NCBI RefSeq assembly: GCF_024648885.1
Contig: NZ_JANBBF010000009.1
Coordinates: 744,001 to 808,000 of the forward strand
DNA: 64,000 bases
Origin: Prauserella salsuginis
GTDB lineage: Bacteria; Actinomycetota; Actinomycetes; Mycobacteriales; Pseudonocardiaceae
Reading direction: 5' to 3'
Shown: piece by piece, positions 50,397 to 57,907 of the stretch
How the letters are laid out: each line of letters starts with the position of its first letter
Position numbering within the stretch: the stretch's first letter is position 1
Notes under the pieces: model-generated
The model's database searches: none
What the model saw: the letters and a program-made list of their open reading frames with translations, nothing else
Told to the model about the DNA's origin: nothing
Translations under genes and position numbers: made by a program

Positions 50397-51188
50397 ATGA
50401 AAGGCTTCTCGTTGGAAATCCGAGACTTCTCCCTCGATCTCTTCTCGCTGCGCGGGTGGAACGCGATCGTCACCGGTGGCAACACCGGTCTCGGGCAAGC
50501 GTTCACCGTTGCCCTGGCCAAGGCAGGTGCGAACGTGTACGTGCCGAGCGTGATCGATGACGACGGCGAGACCAGACGGCTGGTGGAGGACGCAGGTTCC
50601 CGGTTCGAGACGCTGCAGATCGACCTTACCGAGCAAGGTGCGCCCGGTAGGGTCGTGAAGTCCTGCGTGGACGTTCTCGGATCGGTCGACATCCTGGTGA
50701 ACTCCGCGGGCATCTCCAAGCTGGCACCTGTGGCGGAGTTCGGCCGCGACGAGTGGGATCCGATGGTGGCGCTCAATCTGACCGCACCGTTCGAGCTCGG
50801 GTGGGTGGCTGCACGGCAGATGGTGGAGCAGGGTCACGGCAAGATCATCAACGTTGCCTCCCTGTTCTCCTTCCTCGGCGGCCAGATGTCGCCCGCGTAC
50901 GCGGCGGCCAAACACGGCATCGTCGGCTTCACGAAGGCCTACTGTGACGAGCTCGGCGCGCACAACATTCAGTGCAACGCCATCGCCCCCGGTTATTTCG
51001 CCACGCCGATCACTGCGCAGACCCGCGCGAACCCGGTCACCAACCAGCGCGTGCTCGACCACATTCCGGCCGGGCGCTGGGGCGAGCTGGGAGACTTGAT
51101 GGGCGCACTGGTCTTCTTGGCGAGCCGGGCATCCGACTACGTGAACGGGCACGTCCTCACCGTCGACGGCGGCTACCTCACCCGATGA
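50397..51188 (+). CDS. SDR dehydrogenase, YgcW-like
   Basis: The product has 263 residues. Beyond the SDR basics (TGGNTGLG, NSAG, Ser in NVASLFSFLGG, Tyr-Lys in AYAAAKHG), long stretches match remembered E. coli YgcW: GFTKAYCDELG, IAPGYFATPIT, NPVTNQRVLDHIPAGRWG and DLMGALVFLAS. YgcW belongs to the KduD/IdnO-like sugar-acid dehydrogenase group. It begins 11 bases after the transporter stop at ATG 50397 with no clear ribosome site; TTG 50412 (AAAGG 7 bases upstream) is an alternative. The stop overlaps an ATG of the next gene (ATGA). Confidence 0.9.
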   Translation: MKGFSLEIRDFSLDLFSLRGWNAIVTGGNTGLGQAFTVALAKAGANVYVPSVIDDDGETRRLVEDAGSRFETLQIDLTEQGAPGRVVKSCVDVLGSVDILVNSAGISKLAPVAEFGRDEWDPMVALNLTAPFELGWVAARQMVEQGHGKIINVASLFSFLGGQMSPAYAAAKHGIVGFTKAYCDELGAHNIQCNAIAPGYFATPITAQTRANPVTNQRVLDHIPAGRWGELGDLMGALVFLASRASDYVNGHVLTVDGGYLTR

Positions 51189-51217
51189 ACCTCAATTGGA
51201 ACGGAGCGAAGGAAACC

Positions 51218-52663
51218 ATGGACACCACCGCCATCATCGAACGGCTGCGAGAGATCGCCGGGCCCGAGCGCGTGGACACCGACGAGCGGCTGCTGCGCGA
51301 GGCCAGTGTCGACCGGTTCAAGAAGTACACGGCAGTGCATGGCATCTACGACGGGCCGTTCCCGATCGCCATCGTGCGCGCCGGCAGCACGGAGCAGGTC
51401 GCCGCAGTGCTGGCTTTCGCGAACGAACACGGTGTCAACATCGTCCCGCGTACCGGACGTACCGGCACTGAGGGCGGACTCGAGACCAGTTTCGAGCGCA
51501 CCGTGGTGCTCGATGGGTCCGAAATGGACGAGATTGTGCACGTCGACCCGGTCGACATGCAGGTCACCGTGCAGTGCGGGGTGTCGCTCGAACTGCTGGA
51601 GGAACGCGTGCGGGAACTGGGTCTGACCACCGGCCATTCGCCGCAATCCAAGCCGCTCGCGCAGATGGGAGGGCTGGTCGCCACGCGTTCGATCGGGCAG
51701 TTCTCCACGCTCTACGGCGGCATCGAGGACATGGTCGTCGGCTTGGAAGCAGTGTTCCCGGACGGGACCGTCGGCCGCATCAAGAACGTGCCGCGCCGTG
51801 CCGCCGGCCCGGACATCCGGCACGTCGTGATCGGCAACGAGGGCGCGCTGTGCTTCGTCACCGAAGTCACGGTGAAGTTGTTCAAGTACCAGCCGGAGAA
51901 CAATCGCTTCCACGGCTACCTGCTCGATGACGTGCGCACCGGCATCGAGATCCTGCGTGAGATCGTGACGAACGGCTTCCGCCCCTCGGTCGCGCGGGTC
52001 TACTCCGAGCAGGACGCCGCGCAGCACTTCTCCCACTTCGCCGGGGGCAAATGCGTAGCAGTGTTCCTCGCAGAGGGGCCCGCCGGACTGGTGGAGGCGA
52101 CAAGCGCGGAGATCGAACGAGTGGTGGGCAGGCAACCGCACGAGCGGGTGGCGCCGGAGCTGATCCGCGAATGGTTCGACAACCTGAACTGGGGCCCGGA
52201 CAAGATCCGCGCCGAGCACGAGACGATGCTCGCTGAGCGCCACCTCGGTTACACCACCGAGGTGGCGGCGAACTGGTCTGTGATCGGCGACATCTACGAG
52301 GCCGTGATTGCCCGTATCACCAAGGAGTACCCCCACTTCCAGGACATCACGATGCTGGGCGGGCATTCCTCGCACAGCTATCAGACCGGTACGAACATGT
52401 ACTTCGTCTACGACTATGACATCGACTGCGAGCCGCGCGAGGAAATCACGAAGTACCACATCCCGCTCAACGCGATCATCGTTGAGGAGACGCTGGCGCG
52501 CGGCGGATCGATGGTGCACCACCACGGCATCGGCAAGTACCGCGCGCAGTGGACCGAGGAAGAACACGGCAGCGCATATCCGATCCTGCGCAAGCTCAAA
52601 GAAGTGTACGATCCCAACGGCATCATGAATCCGGGCACCATCTTCCCTGCTGGAAACCGCTGA
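51218..52663 (+). CDS. FAD-linked oxidase, YgcU-like (alkylglycerone-phosphate synthase-type fold)
   Basis: The product has 481 residues. An FAD-binding PCMH domain (VPRTGRTGTEGGLETSFERTVV-type loop, then TTGHSPQSKPLAQMGG LVATRS, STLYGGIEDMVVGLEAV, PRRAAGPDIRHVVIGNEGALC) is followed by a C-terminal domain with GGHSSHSYQTGTNMYFVYDY and GSMVHHHGIGKYR ending PNGIMNPGTI. These blocks match remembered E. coli YgcU almost word for word. Related enzymes oxidise 2-hydroxyacids or rearrange alkylglycerone phosphates. I choose ATG 51218, which aligns with the YgcU start and has GAAGGAAA nearby; ATG 51185 is also in frame. TGATG overlap joins it to the kinase. Confidence 0.9.
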   Translation: MDTTAIIERLREIAGPERVDTDERLLREASVDRFKKYTAVHGIYDGPFPIAIVRAGSTEQVAAVLAFANEHGVNIVPRTGRTGTEGGLETSFERTVVLDGSEMDEIVHVDPVDMQVTVQCGVSLELLEERVRELGLTTGHSPQSKPLAQMGGLVATRSIGQFSTLYGGIEDMVVGLEAVFPDGTVGRIKNVPRRAAGPDIRHVVIGNEGALCFVTEVTVKLFKYQPENNRFHGYLLDDVRTGIEILREIVTNGFRPSVARVYSEQDAAQHFSHFAGGKCVAVFLAEGPAGLVEATSAEIERVVGRQPHERVAPELIREWFDNLNWGPDKIRAEHETMLAERHLGYTTEVAANWSVIGDIYEAVIARITKEYPHFQDITMLGGHSSHSYQTGTNMYFVYDYDIDCEPREEITKYHIPLNAIIVEETLARGGSMVHHHGIGKYRAQWTEEEHGSAYPILRKLKEVYDPNGIMNPGTIFPAGNR

Positions 52664-54027
52664 TGACCGGATACCTGATCGGCATCGATAACGGTTCGCA
52701 AAGCACCAAGGTCACCGTGTTCGACGAACGCGGCGTGGTGCACTCGCGCGCCCGCGTTCCGCTGCGCCCCAACGACACACCCCGGCCTGGCGTAGTCGAG
52801 CATCCCGATGACGATCTGTGGGACTCGATCGGCGCGGCCACGCGCGCGGCGCTGGTGGCCTTCAACGGTGAGCCCGAAGACATCATCGGCGTCGGACTGT
52901 GCACGATCAGGTTCTGCCGTGCACTGCTGCGCCCCGACGCTACACTCGCCCAGCCGGTGCTGAGCTGGATGGACGAGCGCGTCTCTCGGCCGTATGTGCA
53001 CGTGAACCCCGACGTCCACTACGTCACCGCGTCCTCGGGCTACATCACAGCCCGGATGACCGGGCAGTTCCGCGACACTGCCGCGAATTACCAGGGAATG
53101 TGGCCGATCGACACCGACACGTGGGCGTGGGAAGACCAACCCGACATCCCGCGCGAGATGCTGTTCGAGCTGGTCCACCCCGGCGACGAGCTCGGGACGG
53201 TGACGGCGGAGGCGGCGGCACACACCGGCCTGCCGGAGGGGGTGCCGGTGTTCGCCACCGCCAACGACAAGGCGGTGGAAGCGCTCGGCGGTGGCCTCGG
53301 CGACGAGCGTACGCTGCTGCTGTCGCTCGGCACCTACATCGCGGGCATGACCACCGGTACGAGGAACATCCACGACGCCGACGCGTTCTGGACCAACTTC
53401 GCATGCCGCCCGAAGAAGTACCTCTACGAGAGTCATGGCATCCGCCGCGGCATGTGGACGGTCAGCTGGTTGCGCGACATGCTGGGAGAAGAAGCCTGGC
53501 TCAACGAGGGAGCCGGTACCGTGCCGCCCGGGTGCGACGGCCTCATCGCGGTTCTCGACTGGCTTGCTCCGGTGGGAGCGCCTTTCCGCAGGGGAGCGTT
53601 CCTCGGGTTCGACGGCACGCAGGGCCCGTTTCACATGTACCGAGCCGTGCTCGAAGCGATCGCGTTGACCATGTGCGGCAACGGGAATGCGATGGCTGCG
53701 GAGCTGGACACGGAGTTCGAACAGCTACTGGTGTCCGGTGGCGGTGCCGGATCCGATGTGCTCATGCAGATCATCGCCGACGCGTTCGACCGGCCGGCGC
53801 GACGTGCGCAGGGCGGCGCGGCATTGGGATCGGCGATCTGCGCAGGTGTGGGTTTGGGCCTATTCGGCGGCTTCGACGAGGCGGTGGCGGCGATGGTGCG
53901 ACCGGGCGAGGAGTTCACGCCTTCCCGCGAGGCCCACGAACACTACCGGCGGTTGCAGGAGGTTTACCGTGAGCTGCCAACCTACACCGATCCGCTGTTC
54001 AACTGGCTGGCGTCGGCGGGAGGGTGA
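52663..54027 (+). CDS. FGGY-family carbohydrate kinase, YgcE-like
   Basis: The product has 454 residues. The phosphate-1 loop is LIGIDNGSQSTKVTVFDERG; the adenosine/phosphate-2 loop is LLVSGGGAGSDVLMQIIADAFDRP, followed by GGAALGSAICAGVGLG. The family includes glycerol, xylulose, gluconate and ribulose kinases. The catalytic-base region lies near LSWMDERVS. The start codon overlaps the oxidase stop (TGATG). Within the operon it should phosphorylate the keto product of the dehydrogenases, and that phosphate could be the ligand of the convergent GlpP-type protein, whose stop lies only 3 bases away. Confidence 0.88.
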   Translation: MTGYLIGIDNGSQSTKVTVFDERGVVHSRARVPLRPNDTPRPGVVEHPDDDLWDSIGAATRAALVAFNGEPEDIIGVGLCTIRFCRALLRPDATLAQPVLSWMDERVSRPYVHVNPDVHYVTASSGYITARMTGQFRDTAANYQGMWPIDTDTWAWEDQPDIPREMLFELVHPGDELGTVTAEAAAHTGLPEGVPVFATANDKAVEALGGGLGDERTLLLSLGTYIAGMTTGTRNIHDADAFWTNFACRPKKYLYESHGIRRGMWTVSWLRDMLGEEAWLNEGAGTVPPGCDGLIAVLDWLAPVGAPFRRGAFLGFDGTQGPFHMYRAVLEAIALTMCGNGNAMAAELDTEFEQLLVSGGGAGSDVLMQIIADAFDRPARRAQGGAALGSAICAGVGLGLFGGFDEAVAAMVRPGEEFTPSREAHEHYRRLQEVYRELPTYTDPLFNWLASAGG

Positions 54028-54030
54028 GCG

Positions 54031-54585
54031 TCACATAGCCCAAACGCCCACATTGGACGACGCGATGGCAGTGGCTCCCGCACGCAGTGCCGCAACCACG
54101 TCATCCTTGTCGCACACGAGCCCGCCCGCGATGATCGGGACGTCGGTCTCTTCCCGTATCCAAGTAATCACGCGCGGTACGCAGCCAGGAAGGATCTCGA
54201 TGTAATCGGGCTTAGAGATCGCCAGCTGTTTGCCGAGGTTGTGGTAGGAGAACGAGTCGACAAGAAAGAAGCGGTGAACGGCAAGTAGCCCGCGTGCCTT
54301 GGCAGCCCGCACGATGCTCGCCTTGCTGCTGAGTACGCCGTCGGCCCGCGTCCGCTCAGCGACGAAGTCGACGGCGACGTCCCGATTCACCAGTCCCTCG
54401 ACCAAGTCCACGTTGACCAGCACGGTCTTACCGGTGGCGCGCAGTTGCTCAACCAGATCAGGCAGCGTCAGAACCGACCCGTACAGCAGGAAAGTGACCT
54501 GCGGATCGGCCGTGGCGACAGCCTGAAGTCCGGACTCGTCCTTAATGCTGGCAATGACGGGCTGGTCCAGCAAAAGTTCGTGCAT
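54031..54585 (-). CDS. GlpP-family transcription antiterminator, YgcP-like
   Basis: The product has 184 residues. It matches Bacillus GlpP by eye: VNVDLVEGLVNRDVAVDFV, ADGVLSSKASIVRAAKARG, HRFFLVDSFSYHNL, KPDYIEILPGCVPRVI and IIAGGLVCDKDDVVAALRAGA. GlpP is a TIM-barrel protein that binds glycerol-3-phosphate and the leader mRNA of glp genes, preventing termination; E. coli YgcP is its enterobacterial relative. Here the gene is convergent with the kinase gene of an operon whose leader contains a terminator. I infer it binds that leader when a phosphorylated intermediate is present. Single start ATG 54585. Confidence 0.88.
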   Translation of the reverse strand: MHELLLDQPVIASIKDESGLQAVATADPQVTFLLYGSVLTLPDLVEQLRATGKTVLVNVDLVEGLVNRDVAVDFVAERTRADGVLSSKASIVRAAKARGLLAVHRFFLVDSFSYHNLGKQLAISKPDYIEILPGCVPRVITWIREETDVPIIAGGLVCDKDDVVAALRAGATAIASSNVGVWAM

Positions 54586-55186
54586 GGTTCAACTATGACA
54601 CAGGATCGCGATGCTCCGAACGAGATGGAGGGCGATCCGCGTACTCGATCCCGATATCGGCGCGCGTATCACTGCAGCGGTGAGCGTTTCGACGGGCCCG
54701 AACCTGCGGAAAGGCGAGGCCGATGCGCAGGATCTAGCGACGGCGTTGTCCCACGACTGCGCCAGGGTCCGGGGCGCCACCCCGACGCGGGTGGCAGTCG
54801 TCAGCAGCCCGCGGGCGCCGTATCAGTGATGGTTACGAACCCGCCCGGAGTCGTTGGTTTCCGGTGAACACATGTGGGCGACTACAGGTAGGGCCAGGTC
54901 ATCTCCTGCGACGTCCTCCCTGAAACAGGTGGTGCGCGATGCCGGGATCGAACCAGTGGCCGTTACCGGGGCCGGGTAGTCGATGACGATCGCCTGAGTC
55001 GAAACGGATACTCCGCAAGTGGTGGCGGTGTCGTTCCTGCCGCAACCCCAGGGCGCGGAGTCGTGGCGGTGCTCTCCGGCGTGCGTCGCGCGTGTTTCCA
55101 AGCCGCTCATGAGCCTCTTGTCGGACTTTTTCGGGGACATGTAAAGAATCCCGACTTCGGTTTCGCCGACGTCAAGCCGTGGCGTC
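54586..55186. other. 601 bp without a recognisable gene
   Basis: Short open frames occur on both strands (for example 54611-54829 plus, 72 codons) but none resembles a protein I know, and codon third-position GC is lower and less regular than in neighbouring genes. I take it as decayed DNA, the left part of a degenerate zone that reaches the tRNA gene at 56675. Confidence 0.5.
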
Positions 55187-55526
55187 GTGCTCATGATGCG
55201 CCGACTCGACGACGGGCTGGCCCCGGACCGCGCGGGCGGCGTGGTCCGGCACCTGCTGCCCGGTACGGAGTCGCCCGCTGGTCTGGTCGCGGGTGTGAAC
55301 GGCGCCGTCGGGTGCCTGACGTGGGAGGCCGAGGACGGTACGGAGTATGTACCCGCGAACGGGTCCAACGAAAGCGAGGTCGACTACTTCACGTGGCACG
55401 GTCACCACTTCGTTCAGCCCGTCGGTGCCGAGGTGGCCGTCAAGGGCCGCGCTCGATGCGGTCCGGGAGTTTGTCGCAACCGGTCAGCGCCCCACGTGTG
55501 GGCAACGGCAGCCCTGCGCTGAGTGA
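55187..55526 (+). pseudogene. Imm1-like immunity protein gene with a frameshift
   Basis: Frame one reads GCLTWEAEDGTEYVPANG and EVDYFTWHGHHFVQPVGAEVAVK; one extra base near 55443-55446 shifts it, and the next frame continues AALDAVREFVATGQRPTC to a stop at 55524-55526. Joined, this is the pattern of actinomycete Imm1 immunity proteins, which protect against deaminase and nuclease toxins of polymorphic secretion systems. No toxin gene is nearby. Orphan immunity genes of this sort often decay. Confidence 0.55.
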
Positions 55527-55531
55527 TACCG

Positions 55532-55645
55532 ATGCGAGCGCTGGCAGCGTGGTGCGAGCACCGCGGCTCAGCAGTCGCTGAGAGCGCGGCGGACCTCGAC
55601 GCACTGCTCAACACCCTGGCCGGGTGGCGGGGCAACATGGTGTGA
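55532..55645 (+). pseudogene. truncated N-terminus of a second Imm1-like gene
   Basis: A 37-codon frame, with LAAWCEHRGSAVAESAADLDALLNTLAGW-type sequence, looks like the first part of an Imm1 protein (a basic start, then an acidic DLDALL helix). It stops where the beta-sheet core should begin. It lies directly behind the first relic, so a tandem immunity-gene array has probably collapsed here. Confidence 0.4.
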
Positions 55646-55767
55646 TGCGGCGCCATTCGTCGGCCTGCTCAGCGACCTGCAGCCGGTGGCGCGCTCTCGC
55701 TCAGCTGCCTGACATCTTGGTAAGATGCTGGTCAAGTCGCGACAAGCCCTTCGTGGATGTGATCAGG

Positions 55768-56256
55768 ATGCCTGAATCCGAACGGCGCGACCTCCTTCGT
55801 GCCGGCGACCGGGATCGTGAGCAGGTCGCGCAGCAGCTCCGCGACGGTTACGCGGAGGGCAGGCTGAGCACGGACGAGCTCGACACGCGACTTCAGAAGG
55901 CGTACAGCGCCACCACCTACGGTGAGCTGCATACGCTCACCGCCGACTTGCCCCAGAGGCCACCAACGCCGGCCGGGGAAACAGAACTACTCCCCGAGAA
56001 TGCACGGGCCGAGACCGCGATGGGACCGCCGTGGATGCTCGACGCCGTCCGCGCCTGGTTCATCGTGAGCTTCTTGAGCTTCGGTGTGTGGATCGTGCTC
56101 GGACTCGACCAGGGCTTCGAGGCCGTCCACCCCTGGTGGATCTGGGTCGCTGGGGGCTGGGGCGGGACCCTCATGATCGTGCAGTCAGTGAGACACAGGA
56201 AGGAGCGCCGGCGGCTCGCTGACGACTCCGCCCCGCAGCTCGGGGGCAATGACTAG
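55768..56256 (+). CDS. DUF1707 protein with C-terminal 2TM domain
   Basis: The product has 162 residues. Residues 1-55 (ESERRDLLRAGDRDREQVAQ, AEGRLSTDELDTRLQKAYSA) form the DUF1707 domain, a short actinobacterial helix-turn module often at the N-terminus of membrane proteins. Two hydrophobic segments follow, near residues 93-112 and 117-138, then a basic tail. I take ATG 55768; GTG 55759 and 55753 are in-frame alternatives and there is no clear ribosome site. Function unknown; such proteins are common and possibly involved in envelope stress or protein targeting. Confidence 0.75.
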   Translation: MPESERRDLLRAGDRDREQVAQQLRDGYAEGRLSTDELDTRLQKAYSATTYGELHTLTADLPQRPPTPAGETELLPENARAETAMGPPWMLDAVRAWFIVSFLSFGVWIVLGLDQGFEAVHPWWIWVAGGWGGTLMIVQSVRHRKERRRLADDSAPQLGGND

Positions 56257-56332
56257 CTGGTGCGGGCAGGAGGCTGTTGACTCCCACCGCCGTTTCAGGC
56301 GTGGCGGGTGGGATCCCACAGCCCGTCGACGG

Positions 56333-56609
56333 TCACTGTTGCAAGCTGCGGTAGTTGGCCGCGACGTAGGCGGCTTGGCCTGTTCGCCCTCCCGCCCGTT
56401 GCTGCGGGTGCGGCGCTGGGCAGGCTCGGCGAAATAGGTCTCGGCGGTCGGCCGGCCGGGTCGCGCGGCCGATCGGTCTCGGCGAGCCAGGTATCGACGT
56501 AACGCACGTGGCCCAGGTACAGCTACACGGTGCCCTTGGCCCTGCCGGCGGCCGGGGAGCGTTCCCAGTCGTCGGCGAGGTCGCGCAGGGGAGAGGCATC
56601 GGCGGACAT
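56333..56609 (-). pseudogene. relic of a tyrosine recombinase (integrase) N-terminal domain
   Basis: From ATG 56609 leftward: ASPLRDLADDWERS, AKGTV, a stop, then LYLGHVRYVDTWLAE, and in other frames ETYFAEPAQRRTRS and AYVAANYRSLQQ. Together these are the core-binding (SAM-like) domain of XerC/phage-type integrases, broken by a stop and at least two frame changes; the catalytic domain is missing. It lies 65 bases beyond the 3' end of the tRNA-Arg gene, the usual place for the integrase of an element inserted at a tRNA. Confidence 0.6.
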
Positions 56610-56674
56610 ACGCCGAATCGTCGCTCGCCACTTTCTTGCTCTACTTGCAACGATTCCAGCGTTTCCGCTGGTAG

Positions 56675-56748
56675 CGCCCCCGGCAGGACTCGAACCTGCG
56701 ACCTAGAGATTAGAAGGCTCTTGCTCTATCCAGCTGAGCTACGGAGGC
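56675..56748 (-). tRNA. tRNA-Arg (anticodon TCT)
   Basis: The minus strand folds as a cloverleaf: acceptor GCCTCCG with CGGGGGC (one G-T pair), D-arm GCTC/GAGC, anticodon arm with loop CTTCTAA giving anticodon TCT (reads AGA), a 5-base variable loop, and T-arm GCAGG-TTCGAGT-CCTGC. The anticodon stem has one C-T mismatch at the loop end. CCA is not encoded. tRNA 3' ends are common integration sites, and an integrase relic lies just beyond this one. Confidence 0.93.
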
Positions 56749-57148
56749 TCGGCGCGACCGTGCCGGCCGCGGTGAGCCAGCTTAGTCATCGCCGTATGGG
56801 TGATCGTGCAATGTGCCCGATTCGTTTCACTCGTGTCTCATGGTGCTACGTGGATCACACTTGCACCGCGGGCGGGCCGCCCGTGTCCGCATCGCGGTGG
56901 CCGGCGAACCTGGGGTCACCGGGAGTGGCCCCAGGATACGGCGCGGCATGCTGCCTGCGAGTGAGGAGGTGCCGTGGGGGCGCCGGGCGCGGGACGGAGC
57001 GCGGGGAGCACGCTCCCTCGAACGGCGCCCCCACGGCGCGGTCACGGTCGGGGCTCCGTGACCGCATCCTGACCGGCCGTCGTGACGTCACGGGTTCCCC
57101 AGCCGTGACGTCCCGACGTACCGGCCTGGCCGGTGGGATGACGCGCTG
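56749..57148. other. 400 bp without a recognisable gene
   Basis: Between the tRNA-Arg gene and the secreted I36-type protein I find no convincing coding frame, repeat or terminator. Short frames here are shadows of GC-rich sequence. Confidence 0.5.
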
Positions 57149-57625
57149 TCACTCCCAGACCTGGATCGCACGCACCACGTACGGCGCCTGCGGAACGTAC
57201 GTGCCCGGGCCCGGATAAGTGCTGAAATCGGCCTGCGTAGCGCATTTGTCGTCCTGATAGACCGTCACGTGCCGCTCCATTCTGGTAGCGAACGAGTGTG
57301 CCTCCATCTCATTGTCGAGTGTCACGCATTGTTCCGTCTGGGTATTCCGGAGGTCGAACCGCTGGAGCTTTCCGTCGTAGAACTCCTCCTGCCAGGCGCA
57401 GAACTCTCCCGAGTTGCAGGCCGACTCCGGATGGTGCGGCTGCGGTGACGCCGCCGAACCCGATGCCGAGGTCGACCCCGACGGTGCGGTCGAGGTCGTG
57501 CGGTGCGGGGACGCGCCGTCGGCGGTTCCCGCGGCGGCCGGCGCCGCGAAGCCGGCCACCGTTGCGACGGCACTGAGCAGAACGGCGGGCAGGGCGGTAC
57601 GGAAGGTGACGGGACGTCGGGTCAT
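57149..57625 (-). CDS. secreted small protein, peptidase inhibitor I36-like
   Basis: The product has 158 residues. A signal peptide (hydrophobic LPAVLLSAVATVAGFAAPAA, residues 12-31) is followed by a Ser/Thr/Pro-rich linker of about 40 residues. Next comes a domain with CNSGEFCAWQEEFYDGKLQ and conserved cysteines, typical of the small beta/gamma-crystallin-like peptidase inhibitor I36 family of streptomycetes. Four cysteines in the mature domain could form two disulfides. It is probably released outside the cell; inhibitor activity is a family inference only. ATG 57625 has GGGGGAGA about 8 bases upstream. It stands alone. Confidence 0.8.
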   Translation of the reverse strand: MTRRPVTFRTALPAVLLSAVATVAGFAAPAAAGTADGASPHRTTSTAPSGSTSASGSAASPQPHHPESACNSGEFCAWQEEFYDGKLQRFDLRNTQTEQCVTLDNEMEAHSFATRMERHVTVYQDDKCATQADFSTYPGPGTYVPQAPYVVRAIQVWE

Positions 57626-57716
57626 CGGTTTTCTCCCCCATGGTCGATTCGTCGTGTTCGGGTCTGATCCAACGATGGCGAAGGTTGACCGGAATGTCAG
57701 CACGGAAACGCGATTC

Positions 57717-57785
57717 TGTGGACAACTCGCGATGAAAGACTCGTTCGAGTTACGGGTACCTACTCACGTTCGACGGTTGTCCACA
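57717..57785. promoter_or_regulatory. inverted pair of DnaA-box-like sequences
   Basis: TGTGGACAAC (57717-57726) and GTTGTCCACA (57776-57785) form a 10-base inverted repeat with 49 bases between. Each contains TTGTCCACA in opposite orientation, the form of DnaA box preferred in high-GC actinomycetes. They lie in the gap between the divergent I36-type gene and the CopD-CtaG gene. A DnaA-binding or regulatory role is inferred. Confidence 0.45.
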
Positions 57786-57907
57786 TTTTCCGGGGAACCG
57801 CTTGTGGCGGGTGTCGAACGCTGCTACGGCGAGGCGGTCGCGGCGTGCCCGGCGTCACGCGCCGACCGGCGGCCCTGGCCGATGGTCGGCGGCCTACCCT
57901 CGTAACC

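Noticed and set aside
54931-54954. tRNA-like T-arm sequence (GCCGGGATCGAACC) on the minus strand
   Set aside because: No matching acceptor, D or anticodon arm can be folded around it.
54823-55368. Minus-strand 181-codon frame
   Set aside because: No recognisable motif, and it overlaps the better supported Imm1-like relic on the other strand.
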